A stretch of 64,000 bases of DNA. Source: Micromonospora sp. WMMD980. Its GTDB lineage: Bacteria; Actinomycetota; Actinomycetes; Mycobacteriales; Micromonosporaceae. Positions 36,101 to 45,480 of the stretch are shown here, in pieces. The translations under genes and the position numbers were made by a program. A model generated the notes under the pieces. It ran no database searches. It was not told the DNA's origin and saw only the letters and a program-made list of their open reading frames with translations. Each line of letters starts with the position of its first letter. Within the stretch, counting starts at the first letter, position 1. Where the stretch lies: positions 1,178,001-1,242,000 of the forward strand of contig NZ_JARUBE010000003.1 of assembly GCF_029626035.1 (NCBI RefSeq), given 5' to 3'.

Positions 36101-37363
36101 ATGAGGAACGTGAGCGAGGCTCTGTCACTACGACGTATGTTGGTCCGATCCCATCGGGCCCGCCCCGAGGATCTACCGGGGATGATCAGACGGGGCGTCC
36201 GCGAGCTGGGGGCGTCAGATGCGGTGATGTTTCTGGTCGATCACCATCAGCGAGTGCTGGCGCCCTTGTCCGACGAGCGGTCACCGCGGCGCGAGGTGAT
36301 CGCCGTGGACGGCACCCTCCCTGGCCGCGCCTACAGCACGATGAGGGCTGTCGCCGCAGTCGGCGGCGAAGCGAGCGCCTGGTTCCCGCTGGTCGACGGT
36401 TTGGAGCGGCTCGGCGTCGTGGAGATCATCGGTCCAGGCGAGCTGCTCAACACGCGGCAGGCGGAGTTCGCCGACGTGGCCGCGTTGCTCGCCGAGTTGG
36501 TCATCACGCGCGGCATGTACAGCGACACGGTCGAGCGGATCCGCAGGCGAGAACCGATGAATTTGGCGGCCGAGATGCTGCGCGCCCAATTGCCGCCGTT
36601 GACCTTCGCTACCAGCAACATGGTCATCAGCGGGATCCTGGAGCCTGCGTACGACGTGGGTGGCGACGCGTTCGACTTCGCCGTCAACGGCGACGTCGCG
36701 CATCTGGCGTTGTTCGACGCCGTCGGACACGGGTCGCAGAGCGACCTGCGGGCCGTCATGTTGGCCTCCATCGCCCTCGCTGCCTACCGCAACGCGCGCC
36801 GTGCCGGCTACGACCTGGTGGCGACCTACCATCACATCGACGCGGCGGCACGAGGATTCGACCGATCCGGCCTGATCACCGGCGTGTTTGGCGAATTGGA
36901 CCAGCGCACCGGCCAGCTTCGGGTGATCTCTGCCGGACACCCGAGCGGCATCGTGCTGCGGCAGGGCAAGATCGCCGCCGTTCTGCCCACCCCGACCGCG
37001 CTGCCGGTCACGCTCGGGGAGTACCGCCAACCGGTGGTCACTCGATACAGCCTTGAGCCCGGCGACGATGTGCTGCTCTACACCGATGGCATCACCGAAG
37101 CCCGGTCCGCCGACGGCGATTTGTTCGGCCTCGACCGGCTGTCCGATCTCGCTGTCCGTGCCCTGGCCGACGATCTGCCACTGCCGGAAATCGCCCGGCG
37201 GCTCGTGCACGCCGTGATCGCACACCAGGACCACCGGCTGCAGGACGACGCGACCGTGCTTTTCGTCCGCTGGATAGGTGCGCCGGACGGCGGCGAGGAC
37301 GGCCGCAACGAAGCCCCGCGGAACACCGGTGCCGAGGATGACACTGGACACCTCCGCCGATAG
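36101..37363 (+). CDS. GAF-like/SpoIIE (PP2C) serine phosphatase
   Basis: This 420-residue protein has an N-terminal sensor region (residues 20-140, GAF-like) and a C-terminal SpoIIE phosphatase. The phosphatase shows AYDVGGDAFDFAVNG, LFDAVGHGSQSD, GQLRVISAGHPSG and VLLYTDGITEARS, with the metal-binding Asp residues in place. Such RsbU-like phosphatases act on anti-anti-sigma factors to turn on stress sigma factors. No anti-sigma gene is adjacent. The start ATG 36101 has GGAGATGAGGA nearby. Confidence 0.9.
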   Translation: MRNVSEALSLRRMLVRSHRARPEDLPGMIRRGVRELGASDAVMFLVDHHQRVLAPLSDERSPRREVIAVDGTLPGRAYSTMRAVAAVGGEASAWFPLVDGLERLGVVEIIGPGELLNTRQAEFADVAALLAELVITRGMYSDTVERIRRREPMNLAAEMLRAQLPPLTFATSNMVISGILEPAYDVGGDAFDFAVNGDVAHLALFDAVGHGSQSDLRAVMLASIALAAYRNARRAGYDLVATYHHIDAAARGFDRSGLITGVFGELDQRTGQLRVISAGHPSGIVLRQGKIAAVLPTPTALPVTLGEYRQPVVTRYSLEPGDDVLLYTDGITEARSADGDLFGLDRLSDLAVRALADDLPLPEIARRLVHAVIAHQDHRLQDDATVLFVRWIGAPDGGEDGRNEAPRNTGAEDDTGHLRR

Positions 37364-37730
37364 GCGGGCGGCTACGTGGTTCGACGCGGCCGAATTGTTC
37401 CGGCTGCTCCGTCGGGGCGGAAGGCTCGTGGCAGTCGCCGTGACCTCGGCCGCTGCCCGAGTTTCGACCTCGATACGCTTCGCGCGCAGTCTCCGTCGTG
37501 CCGCTCCACGCTTGTCACATGGCCCGTTGAGCATCAGGCTCGCGACGGAACCTCGAACACCGGCGCCTCCGAGCCGTCACCCCTTCGCTGGAGGCGACCC
37601 GCTTCGCGCTTGCACTCCTACGGCGCGCCGCCCGGGTCGCGCCGTGATCCGCAGCGGTTCTTTATCCCGAGATCTGGGCCATTCCGCCAACCGACTGGGT
37701 GCCCTCGACAGGAAAGCTGCCACCGCATCG
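37364..37730. other. Convergent intergenic region with hairpin
   Basis: No gene is supported between the phosphatase and the FGGY kinase. A hairpin CGCCTCC/GGAGGCG (37564-37570, 37590-37596) may act as a terminator for either. Confidence 0.4.
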
Positions 37731-39212
37731 TCAGCTGCGTCTGAGCGTTTCGTACGCTTCGGCGAATCGTGCGCGCCGCTGTGCGTAGTGTTCCACGTGT
37801 GCGGGCTGGGGCTCGTATGTCGCTCCGGTGGCCCGGCTCGCCCGCGGTGCGTCGGGTGCCAGCGCGTCGAGGGCGAGTAGCGCGGTGCCCCGTTGCGTCG
37901 CGCGTCGTCGGGTCACGTGCGTGACGGGTCGCCCGAGCACGTCCGCGAGGATCTGGAGCCATTCCGGGTGGTCGTTGCTGACGCGTCCCGCTGCCGCGAC
38001 CTCCAGTACGTGCGGGGCGGCTGAGTGTAGTTCGTCGGCGACTCGCGCATAGGTGATGGCGACGCCCTCGACGATTCCGCGGAACAGGGTGTCGGCGTCG
38101 CTGGCTGCTGATACTCCGCTGAGCACGGCGCGTGCCCCGCCGACCCAGCCCGGTGCTCGTTCCCCGGTGAGGTACGGCAGCACCAGCGGCGTGGTGTGGC
38201 TCGGCGGCTCGGTGAGGGTGCCCGCGAGTGCCGGGCTGAGACGTAGGGTGCTCCGTGCCCAACTCACGGCGCGACCGACGTCGTTGATCGCTCCGCCGAG
38301 CAGCGTGCGTCCCGCATCGACCCGGTAGTTCCACAGTCCGTACGGCAGGGGCTCGGCCGGGCCGTCGAGCAGCACCCGCAGCGCGCCGCTGGTGGCTGTC
38401 GCCGCGGTGAGCACGGTGGCGTCGGTGGCCCCGGACCCGACGTTGCTGGCGAAGCCGTCGGTGATGACGGGAAACCATGCCGCCTTGGCCAGTGCGGGCC
38501 AGCGCGTCGTGCTCGCTGGAGGAGCCGGTTGGTTCGTGTTCCGGGGTGGGGAAAGCTGATCGGGGTCGACGCCCGCGGCGGCGAGCAGTTCGGCGTCGAA
38601 CTCGCCGCTGCTGCGGTTGAGCAGACCCGTCCACGCCACCGTGGAGGTCCCGGCCAGGGCGTGGCCGATCAGCCGAGCCAGGACGTACTCGCCCAGGGAC
38701 CACCAGTTCGCGGTGTTGGCGACGAGGTGCGGCTGTGTGGCGGAGAGCCAGCGCAGGCGTGGAGCGTGGTAGCTCGTGTGAAGGCGGGTGCCGGTGCGCT
38801 GGTGAACCGCCCGTTCGTCAAGCTCCTCGCGTAGGGCGACGACCGCGTGCGCGCTGCGGGAATCGGCGTAGGTCAGGCACGGCGTGAGGGCGCGGCCGGC
38901 CTTGTCGACCGCGATCAGCGAGGCGGCGAAGGTGTCCATCGCGACGCCAGCGATGCGGGTTCCCAACCGCGGGTTGTTGGTTGCCGCGTCGAGGACCTCT
39001 TCGACCTCGGCCGTCACCTGATCGGGGTCGATGATCGAGGTGCCGTCAGGCGCGACGGTGAAGGTGTGCGGCACCTTGTGCTGCAGGCCGTGGATCCGCC
39101 GGCCGGACGCGTCGTGCACGCCGCCGCGGGTCGCCGTGGATCCGATGTCCATCGCGAGGACCAGCGGATCCAACGCCGAGTCGAGAGCGATGTCGTCGCC
39201 GCTCTGGGGCAT
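37731..39212 (-). CDS. FGGY-family carbohydrate kinase (gluconokinase-like)
   Basis: The 493-residue kinase starts at ATG 39212. It has the phosphate motif LAMDIGSTATRGGVHD, the region around TPCLTYADSRS, and LPYLTGERAPGWVGGARAVLSGV followed by GIVEGVAITYARVADELH, as in gluconate and xylulose kinases. It transfers phosphate from ATP to a sugar or sugar acid. The substrate is uncertain; no sugar transporter or regulator is adjacent. Confidence 0.87.
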   Translation of the reverse strand: MPQSGDDIALDSALDPLVLAMDIGSTATRGGVHDASGRRIHGLQHKVPHTFTVAPDGTSIIDPDQVTAEVEEVLDAATNNPRLGTRIAGVAMDTFAASLIAVDKAGRALTPCLTYADSRSAHAVVALREELDERAVHQRTGTRLHTSYHAPRLRWLSATQPHLVANTANWWSLGEYVLARLIGHALAGTSTVAWTGLLNRSSGEFDAELLAAAGVDPDQLSPPRNTNQPAPPASTTRWPALAKAAWFPVITDGFASNVGSGATDATVLTAATATSGALRVLLDGPAEPLPYGLWNYRVDAGRTLLGGAINDVGRAVSWARSTLRLSPALAGTLTEPPSHTTPLVLPYLTGERAPGWVGGARAVLSGVSAASDADTLFRGIVEGVAITYARVADELHSAAPHVLEVAAAGRVSNDHPEWLQILADVLGRPVTHVTRRRATQRGTALLALDALAPDAPRASRATGATYEPQPAHVEHYAQRRARFAEAYETLRRS

Positions 39213-39507
39213 CGTGGTCCTCGCTGTGTCGGGCGTTCGGGGTCTTCGGCGACCATAGCCCGACTCTGATGTCGGGCGCACTCTTTCGTCCGGCCTGAGG
39301 GCGTTCTCCGTGGTGCAGGATTCAGGTATCGAAGCCGGGAGACCGTCCGCCTGGTCGGACCGGCCGCAGCCGGAACCTCACGCAGGGGCTGAGGTCAAGG
39401 GGGATCGACGCGGGAAACGCCGAGGACAGTGGCTTTCACCGCTTGCTCACGCGCCGGCGTCGGCGCGCCTTGCGGTCGTGCGCGGAACCGCTGCGCCGAT
39501 CATGCCC

Positions 39508-40083
39508 TCAGCCGGCGCTGCGGATCTCGTGTGGTTCGTCGACTGGCTTGCGCGGTCGCGCCATCGACGCAGCCTGTCCTGTGCGTCGCGCGTGTTGTGC
39601 CATCGGCAGCAGATACCAGACTGCGACGAATGCCGTGGCGAGCCCGGTGCCGACGGCTACGGCTGCGGGTGTGCCGATAACGACGTCGATGACCAGGTAG
39701 ACGGCGCCGACGATGGCCAACCAGAGCGACGACAGGCCCGCCAGCGCCAGCCGGCTCGCCGCGGCGACGAAGTCCGACTTGCGATCCCGGTGAAACAGGA
39801 TCCGGTGGTGGTTGACCGGCGCGATGAGGCACACCGTCGCCACCGCCACAAGGAGAAGCGTGGTCAGGTACGCAGCGCGCTGCCCGTCGCCGAGGATCCC
39901 GAACCGCTGCGTGAAGGGCAGGGTCAGGAGGAAGGCGAAAAGGATCTGCACTTCGGTCTGGGCGATCCGCAGTTCCTGAAGCAGTTCGTCGACGTGCCGG
40001 TCGGCGCGCTCCTGCTCCGACTCGTCCCGCCCGTCCGGCGCCGCGTCCCGTCGGTACTGATCGCTCACGTCGAACTCGCTCAA
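39508..40083 (-). CDS. DUF6328-type membrane protein
   Basis: This 191-residue protein has a charged N terminus and four transmembrane helices (VQILFAFLLTLPFTQRFGIL, then AAYLTTLLLVAVATVCLIAPV, and a later hairpin). The RIAQTEVQILFAFLLTLPF segment is characteristic of a widespread actinobacterial family of unknown function. Confidence 0.85.
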   Translation of the reverse strand: MSEFDVSDQYRRDAAPDGRDESEQERADRHVDELLQELRIAQTEVQILFAFLLTLPFTQRFGILGDGQRAAYLTTLLLVAVATVCLIAPVNHHRILFHRDRKSDFVAAASRLALAGLSSLWLAIVGAVYLVIDVVIGTPAAVAVGTGLATAFVAVWYLLPMAQHARRTGQAASMARPRKPVDEPHEIRSAG

Positions 40084-40307
40084 TCACGGCTGTCTGCCGA
40101 GGGCATCCTCTCACCACGCATCTCGCGTCCTTACGGGCGACGGAACGACGAACCAGGCCCGCAAGGCCGCGGTCAGATCGGGTCGCTGCGGGCTGTGTCG
40201 CAGGGGAGCCGGGCCGGTGTTCCGCCGCCCGCGGCGTCGATGGGTGGGCCGGTCCGCCGCGCGTCAGGTGTGGTTGAGCACTGTGCCGGACTGGGTAGGG
40301 GCAACAT

Positions 40308-41081
40308 GTGAGAGCGTTTGTCTTCGGCATGGTGGCCTCGAGCGCGCTGCTGCTGGGCGCGGCGGCCGGGGTGTGGATCCGGCTGCCCAAGAGGTGGCTG
40401 GCCGTTCTGCTCGCGTTCGCCTCGGGTGCGTTGATCACGGCGCTGGCCTTCGAGTTGTTCGAGGACGCCTACGAGCAGGGTGGCATCTGGCGCGCCGCGA
40501 TCGGGCTGGTGGTCGGTGCGGGGGTGTTCACCGCGCTGAGCGCCGGACTGGACCGGGTGGCGCAGGGCGGCCGTCGGCAACCACACGGTAGCGAGAAGCT
40601 CGATCCGGACGCTGCCGCTCGGGACCGGGCCGCGTCGACCGCGTCGACCACCGGCGCCGCCGGCTTGGCGCTGCTGGCTGCTGTCACCCTCGACGGCGTG
40701 CCCGAGAACGTCGCGCTCGGTGTGTCGCTGGGTGAGGGCACCGGTGGGCTGGCGCTGCTGGCGGCGATCTTCGTGTCGAACTTTCCCGAGGCGTTGGTCG
40801 GCAGTGCCTCGATGCGGGCACAAGGCCGGTCCACCGCCTTCGTGCTCGGCACGTGGGGAGTGTGCGCCGCGGTACTCGTCGCGGCCGTGGTCCTGGGCGC
40901 CGGCCCGCTGTCCCACACCGCGCCGGAGACCATCTCGCTGCCGCTGGCGTTCGCCGCCGGGGCGGTGCTGGCATCTCTCGCGGACACCCTCATGCCGGAA
41001 GCGTACGAGAAAGGCGGCCCCCCGGTCGCGTTGAGCACGACCGCTGGATTCGTGCTCTCCTTCGTCCTCGCCACGCTGTGA
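40308..41081 (+). CDS. ZIP-family metal transporter
   Basis: The 257-residue protein starts at GTG 40308 and has about eight transmembrane helices. ZIP metal-site helices are recognisable: LDGVPENVALGVSLGEG and IFVSNFPEALVGSASM. It should import zinc or other divalent metals. No metal box was recognised upstream, and it stands alone. Confidence 0.85.
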   Translation: MRAFVFGMVASSALLLGAAAGVWIRLPKRWLAVLLAFASGALITALAFELFEDAYEQGGIWRAAIGLVVGAGVFTALSAGLDRVAQGGRRQPHGSEKLDPDAAARDRAASTASTTGAAGLALLAAVTLDGVPENVALGVSLGEGTGGLALLAAIFVSNFPEALVGSASMRAQGRSTAFVLGTWGVCAAVLVAAVVLGAGPLSHTAPETISLPLAFAAGAVLASLADTLMPEAYEKGGPPVALSTTAGFVLSFVLATL

Positions 41082-41954
41082 GCGACGCCGCCGTTCCCTC
41101 GGATCCTGCCCGGCGGTGACCGCTCGACATGTTGGCCGTGGGCAGGCGTGACCGCACTCGGCTTTGAGGGCTGCATTGAGAGCGCGCCGGGTTCGCCGCC
41201 GCGAACTCGCGCACGTGCAGGCATGCCTGCGCTCAGCGTTTGCCGAGACTGACGGCCGCGCGCGGTCGCACGCGAGCATCTCGGCCAATCCCTCCCCGCG
41301 GTGCCGCTGGGCGCGGGTGGAACGGGCCGGCCGGCCCTCGCCGCAGCGATCGGGACAGGGTGATGATGCCGCACGGTCGATCGCCCGTCGGACGGAGTCG
41401 ACGTGCGCGCGGATGTCGGGTGCAAGCGTGTCTGGAGCGGGGCTGGCCGTCACGGAAGGGCCGCCGCGCTGCGGCCGGTGTCGACCGGCCCGGCGGCGGA
41501 CAGCCCGCAGGTCGGACGCCGCCGGCGCCCGCGTGTCGGCGTCCGAGGCGGCCCCGTTGGCGTGCAGCAGGACCTGTCCGGGACAGGAGGTCTCGGCTCC
41601 CGGCGCGGGGGAGGGGCCACCGCGACGTGACGCAGTTTCACCTCGCCCAGTGGTATGTCGGCACCAGCGGTGTCGGTGTCCAAATGGATCATGGACAGGC
41701 GCGCCGCGTCGCGAGGGCCGAGGGTGCCGCGGCGTGCTCCCGGTCGGTAGGCCAGCGTCGCGGTCCGGTCGAGGCAGCGTATGTCGACGTCCGGCTCTGT
41801 GACCAGATCATCATGTCCCAGGAGGAGACCACTCAGATGAAGGACATCCTTGGGGGACCGGTATCGACCGAAGCTTGATGCTGGACGCTGGAAGCCAAGC
41901 CCCGGGTGACGTCGGGTAGATCGTGACGCCAATCCGTCTGCCGTCTCCGCCTCC
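41082..41954. other. Gene-free stretch of about 870 bp
   Basis: Several open frames occur but none has recognisable similarity or good third-position GC. A possible 13-residue reading frame with a strong AGGAGGAG site (41837-41878) is too short to call. The region seems non-coding or decayed. Confidence 0.4.
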
Positions 41955-43601
41955 TCACACGAGGCGAAAGGTCGCGAGAGCCGTCTGTTGGAGTGGGCGG
42001 GCGCGGATCCACCGGCTGTCCTGGGTGATCCAGGACAGGCTGTAGGCGCGGGATCGGCCGTCGTTGATCAGCAGTCGGCGGACGTGCAACCGCTCGCCGT
42101 CGGGCTGGTCGCAGGTGTACTCCCATTCGGCGGCACCACCTGGGCGGATGATCGGCCCGATGCTGATCCTCTGATATCCGATCAGTGCTCCGGTCTCGAG
42201 CAGGTCGCGCTCGGCAACGTCCCATCGCTTCGACGGTACGGCGGAGGCCCTGGCGGTGGGGTCGACGGCGATGGCGTCTGTCTGGGCGGGATCGCGGAAG
42301 CAGATCGTCGTGGCCTCGGTGTGGCGGGTCCACCGCTCGGGGACCGCGATCAGGAAACCTGCCGGGTCCTGGTGCCACGCCCACCCACTCGGCGGGGCGT
42401 GCGGTGGCGGCGGTTCGGTGGGCTCCCGCAGCGGTTCGGCCTCGCCGGCGGCGTCGTTCAGGCACAGGTGGCCGGGCCGCGCCGGCGCGGTCGTCGCCAC
42501 CGCGTCGGCGGCCGGGCCGTCGGGTCCGGCCGCCGGTGTGCCGTCCTGGGCGCGCAAGGCGACAACCACCGCGCCGGCTGCCGTGACGACGACAGCCCCG
42601 ACTCCCAGCAGGCCCAACACGGCACCCGCGAACGCCCAGCCGGTCGTCCGGTCGCGGGTGGTCGACGCCGTGATCGCGAGGGCCGTGGTGTCGATCGCGT
42701 CCTGGGAGATCGGGTCGGTCGCGGCGGCGGCTCGGCGCCACCGACGCGGCCGGGCGGACGGACGCGGGGGCACGGGGTGGGCGGGCGAGGTGGTCGTCGC
42801 CACCTGCGCGAGCCGGTCGCGGGCTTCCTGCGCGGACAGGCGTTGGCGAGGGTTGCGCAGCAGGAGACCGGTGATCGCGGGTTCGAGCGGCAGCGCGGTC
42901 ATCCGGTCCGGTGCCTCGGTGGCCAGGGCGGCGAGCGTGGCCAGGGCGGTGGGCCGGGTCCACGGCAGCCGGCCCTCCGCGGCCAGGTAGAGGGTTACGC
43001 CGAGGGCCCACAGGTCGGCGGCCGGGGTGGACCTGCCGACCCGGGTGCGCTCCGGCGCGACGTACTGGAGCTTCGACAGGGTCGCCGCGGTGACCGCCCT
43101 CGGGGCGCGGCTGTCGAGGATCGACAGGCCGAATCCGCCGAGTATCACCCGCCCGTCGTCGGCGAGGAGCACGTTCCGCGGACAGATCTCCCGGTGCAGC
43201 ACCCCCGAAGCGTGGGCGGCGCAGAGAGCCGCGAGCAGGTGCAGACCGACCCTGGTGACCTCGGCCGGAGCCAGCGGACCGCCGGCGGCGACCACCTCGG
43301 CGAGGGAGCGGGAGGGTACGTGCTCCATGACGAGCCAGAGGCACCCGTCGGCGCTCACCACGTCCCACATCCCGGCCACACCCGGATGGTCCAGACCCGC
43401 CAGGGCGCGTACCTCCCCAAGCGTCGCGTCCCGCAGGCGCGACCGCTCCGCGTCGCTCACCCAACCCGGCAGGGCGATCTGCTTGAGTGCGACGTGCCGG
43501 TCGAGCACCTCGTCGCGTGCCAACCAGACCCGCCTCGGGGTCGCCGGGTCCCCGATCGGCGTGAGCCGGCGGTACCGGCCGGCGAGCAGCTCGTCATCCA
43601 T
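41955..43601 (-). CDS. Membrane-anchored serine/threonine protein kinase homologue, predicted pseudokinase
   Basis: The 548-residue protein has an N-terminal kinase fold (residues 10-270), one transmembrane helix near 325-350 and an extracytoplasmic C-terminal domain. Lys40 (VALKQI) is kept, but the HRD catalytic Asp is Glu (HRE, 136-138), DFG is GFG (156-158), and the glycine-rich loop is degenerate. Asn143 remains. Phosphotransfer is therefore doubtful; a scaffolding or signal-binding role is more likely. The external domain is not recognised. Confidence 0.87.
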   Translation of the reverse strand: MDDELLAGRYRRLTPIGDPATPRRVWLARDEVLDRHVALKQIALPGWVSDAERSRLRDATLGEVRALAGLDHPGVAGMWDVVSADGCLWLVMEHVPSRSLAEVVAAGGPLAPAEVTRVGLHLLAALCAAHASGVLHREICPRNVLLADDGRVILGGFGLSILDSRAPRAVTAATLSKLQYVAPERTRVGRSTPAADLWALGVTLYLAAEGRLPWTRPTALATLAALATEAPDRMTALPLEPAITGLLLRNPRQRLSAQEARDRLAQVATTTSPAHPVPPRPSARPRRWRRAAAATDPISQDAIDTTALAITASTTRDRTTGWAFAGAVLGLLGVGAVVVTAAGAVVVALRAQDGTPAAGPDGPAADAVATTAPARPGHLCLNDAAGEAEPLREPTEPPPPHAPPSGWAWHQDPAGFLIAVPERWTRHTEATTICFRDPAQTDAIAVDPTARASAVPSKRWDVAERDLLETGALIGYQRISIGPIIRPGGAAEWEYTCDQPDGERLHVRRLLINDGRSRAYSLSWITQDSRWIRARPLQQTALATFRLV

Positions 43602-43690
43602 GCTGGTGATTCGAAGCGGCTCCCCGCCCGGATGGGAACGGGCGACGAGAAACCTGCGGGCGGCCGGCCTGCGGCCCGGCGCCCCCGGGA

Positions 43691-43835
43691 TCAGCCCAGT
43701 TCGACCGTACCGACGATCTGCGTGGGGGCGTCCGAGCCGCCTCGGGGCTCGTTGGACACGCCGAAGATGCCCGCACCGGCGACCGGACCGATGACCGTGG
43801 TCGACGCCCTCGCTCCCTCGGTGAGTCGTCCCACC
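43691..43835 (-). pseudogene. C-terminal remnant of an RskA-like anti-sigma factor
   Basis: The minus strand ends with STTVIGPVAGAGIFGVSNEP, then RGGSDAPTQIVGTVELG and a stop at 43691. The pattern GVxxEPxGGSxxPT is common at the end of RskA-type anti-sigma proteins. The rest of the gene is missing and antisense to the LuxR fragment, so it is a remnant. Confidence 0.4.
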
Positions 43836-43848
43836 TTACGGGGCTCGC

Positions 43849-44660
43849 CACGCTGGCTGGCGGCTGCTGCGGGGCGCCGGCGTGGAGTCCGAGACCGGTC
43901 TGGCGTTCGCTGGGTTGCACCAGGTGCTCTACCCGCTGCTGGCCGATGCCGAGCGTCTCCTACCGGCCCAGCGGGAGGTGCTGCACCACGTCTTCGGCAT
44001 CGCCGCCGGCGCGCCACCGGATCGGCTGGCGGTCTCCGCGGCAGCCCTGGCCCTGCTCACCGCTCCGATCCGGCGGCAAACGCTGCTGATCTTCGATGAC
44101 CTGCACTGGGTCGACCTGTCCAGTGCCCAAGTGCTGGGCTTCGTCGCACGGCGGCTGGCCGGCAGCGAGGTGAGTTTCCTCGGCGCGGTGCGGACCGGCT
44201 GGTCGAGTTCCTTTGACAGTGCCGGCTGCCGGGACGTCACCGTGCACCCGCTGGATCGGCAGGCCGCCGGGCGGCTGCTCGCCCGGCGGTACCCGAGGCT
44301 GGCCGTGCCGGCCCGGCGCCGGGTCCTCGCCGAGGCGGCCGGCAACCCGCTCGCTCTGGTGGAGCTGCCGAGCCAGCTCGACCAGCGGCAACGCTCCGGC
44401 CACGCCGACCTGCCGCAGGACCTGCCGCTGAGCCGGCGCCTCGAGGAACTCTACGCCGACCGCAGCCGCCGGCTGGCCGTGCGGACCCGGTACCTCCTCG
44501 AGCTCGCGGCCCTGGAAAGCACCGGCGACCTGGCCGTGATCGGGCGCGCCGCCGCCGTCGGCCCCGCCGACGCCGAGGCGGAGCTGGCGGCCGCCGTCGC
44601 GGCCGGCCTGATCAGCCTCGACACCGACGAGCCACCCCCGAACACCGCGTGGGCCAGCCG
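43849..44660 (+). pseudogene. Fragment of a large LuxR-family ATPase (LAL) regulator
   Basis: The frame through GTG 43882 encodes the middle of a LAL regulator: ESETGLAFAGLHQVLYPLL, the Walker B-like LLIFDDLHWVDLSS, and AGNPLALVELPSQL. The Walker A segment and the C-terminal LuxR helix-turn-helix are absent. After about 44660 the frame runs antisense to the next gene. It cannot be functional as a regulator. Confidence 0.7.
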
Positions 44661-44677
44661 GGTGGGGCTGCCGCGTT

Positions 44678-45409
44678 TCAGGCGGCCAGTCGCTGGCAGA
44701 GCATCGGGTGCAGGAGTCGGGACAGCTCGGCGACGTCGGCGACGGGCCGTTCGAAGGCGAGTCGGGTCCGTCGGGTCGCGCCGGGTCGGCCGTGGGCGAC
44801 AAGTAGTCCGTACCGGTCGATGCGGAGCACCCGTGGCGTGTCGGTGCCGGGCAGCGTCAGCTGTCGGCGTAGGTAGCCGGCGACCTGCTCGGCGTGTTGG
44901 TCGGCGAGGTCGGCCAGTAGTCGCGTCTCGACCGGGTGCAGCGGGTCGGGCTCGGCCTCCGCGTACGCCTCGGGGTCGATGCGGCGCACTTTGTCGGCGC
45001 GTTCCCAGCGGACCTCGGCCACTTCGAAGCGGTGCAGGTGGTAGCGGGTGCCGACGTCGAGCAGGTCGCCGGTCGGCTGGGTGGCGGCGAACTCGACGGC
45101 GGCGTGGCGGGCCTCGTCGCCGTCGAGTCGCTCGGCCCAGCCGGAGACCCAGGCCCGGCCGAGTGAGGGAGCGCCGGCGGCGGGTGGGAGGTCGAGCACG
45201 TCGAGGACGGTGGCGACGTCGGTGTCCCCGGCGGGCGGCGCGAGCGCCGCGGCGAGGTCGCTGAACACCGGCACCAGCAGCAGCACCCGGCCGTCCGGGT
45301 CGGTGGCGTGTCGGACCTGGTGCGGGCCGGCCTGGCGGGCCAGGTGGACGAGGGCGGGCAGTCGGCCCGCGACGAGGGTACGCACGATCTCTGCCGGGCT
45401 GGGCCGCAT
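44678..45409 (-). CDS. DUF2470 domain protein, iron-regulated
   Basis: This 243-residue protein has a split-barrel-like N-terminal part and a C-terminal DUF2470 region (DPEAYAEAEPDPLHPVETRLLADLADQHAEQV, then RVLRIDRYGLLV). DUF2470 occurs in heme-utilisation and siderophore-associated proteins. An iron box sits 19 bp upstream (45428-45446). It lies at the left edge of the siderophore locus and is divergent from the S4 paralogue. It likely helps iron release or heme handling; the role is inferred. Confidence 0.85.
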   Translation of the reverse strand: MRPSPAEIVRTLVAGRLPALVHLARQAGPHQVRHATDPDGRVLLLVPVFSDLAAALAPPAGDTDVATVLDVLDLPPAAGAPSLGRAWVSGWAERLDGDEARHAAVEFAATQPTGDLLDVGTRYHLHRFEVAEVRWERADKVRRIDPEAYAEAEPDPLHPVETRLLADLADQHAEQVAGYLRRQLTLPGTDTPRVLRIDRYGLLVAHGRPGATRRTRLAFERPVADVAELSRLLHPMLCQRLAA

Positions 45410-45427
45410 GGTCCCGACCTCCTCAAT

Positions 45428-45446
45428 ATAGGTTAGGCTTACCTAA
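45428..45446. promoter_or_regulatory. Iron box (IdeR/DmdR type) between DUF2470 and rpsD genes
   Basis: ATAGGTTAGGCTTACCTAA is close to the 19-bp actinobacterial iron-box consensus TTAGGTTAGGCTAACCTAA. It lies 19 bp from the DUF2470 start and 35 bp from the S4 start, so it may repress both under iron-replete conditions. Confidence 0.85.
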
Positions 45447-45480
45447 TAAGAGGTTAGACCATGTGATCGGAGACGTCGAC

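Noticed and set aside
37540..37600. tRNA-like fold in the convergent region
   Set aside because: No T-loop GTTCGA motif or acceptor pairing was found; only a simple hairpin.
41837..41878. 13-residue peptide gene with a strong ribosome site
   Set aside because: Too short, no partner modification genes, and no conservation information.
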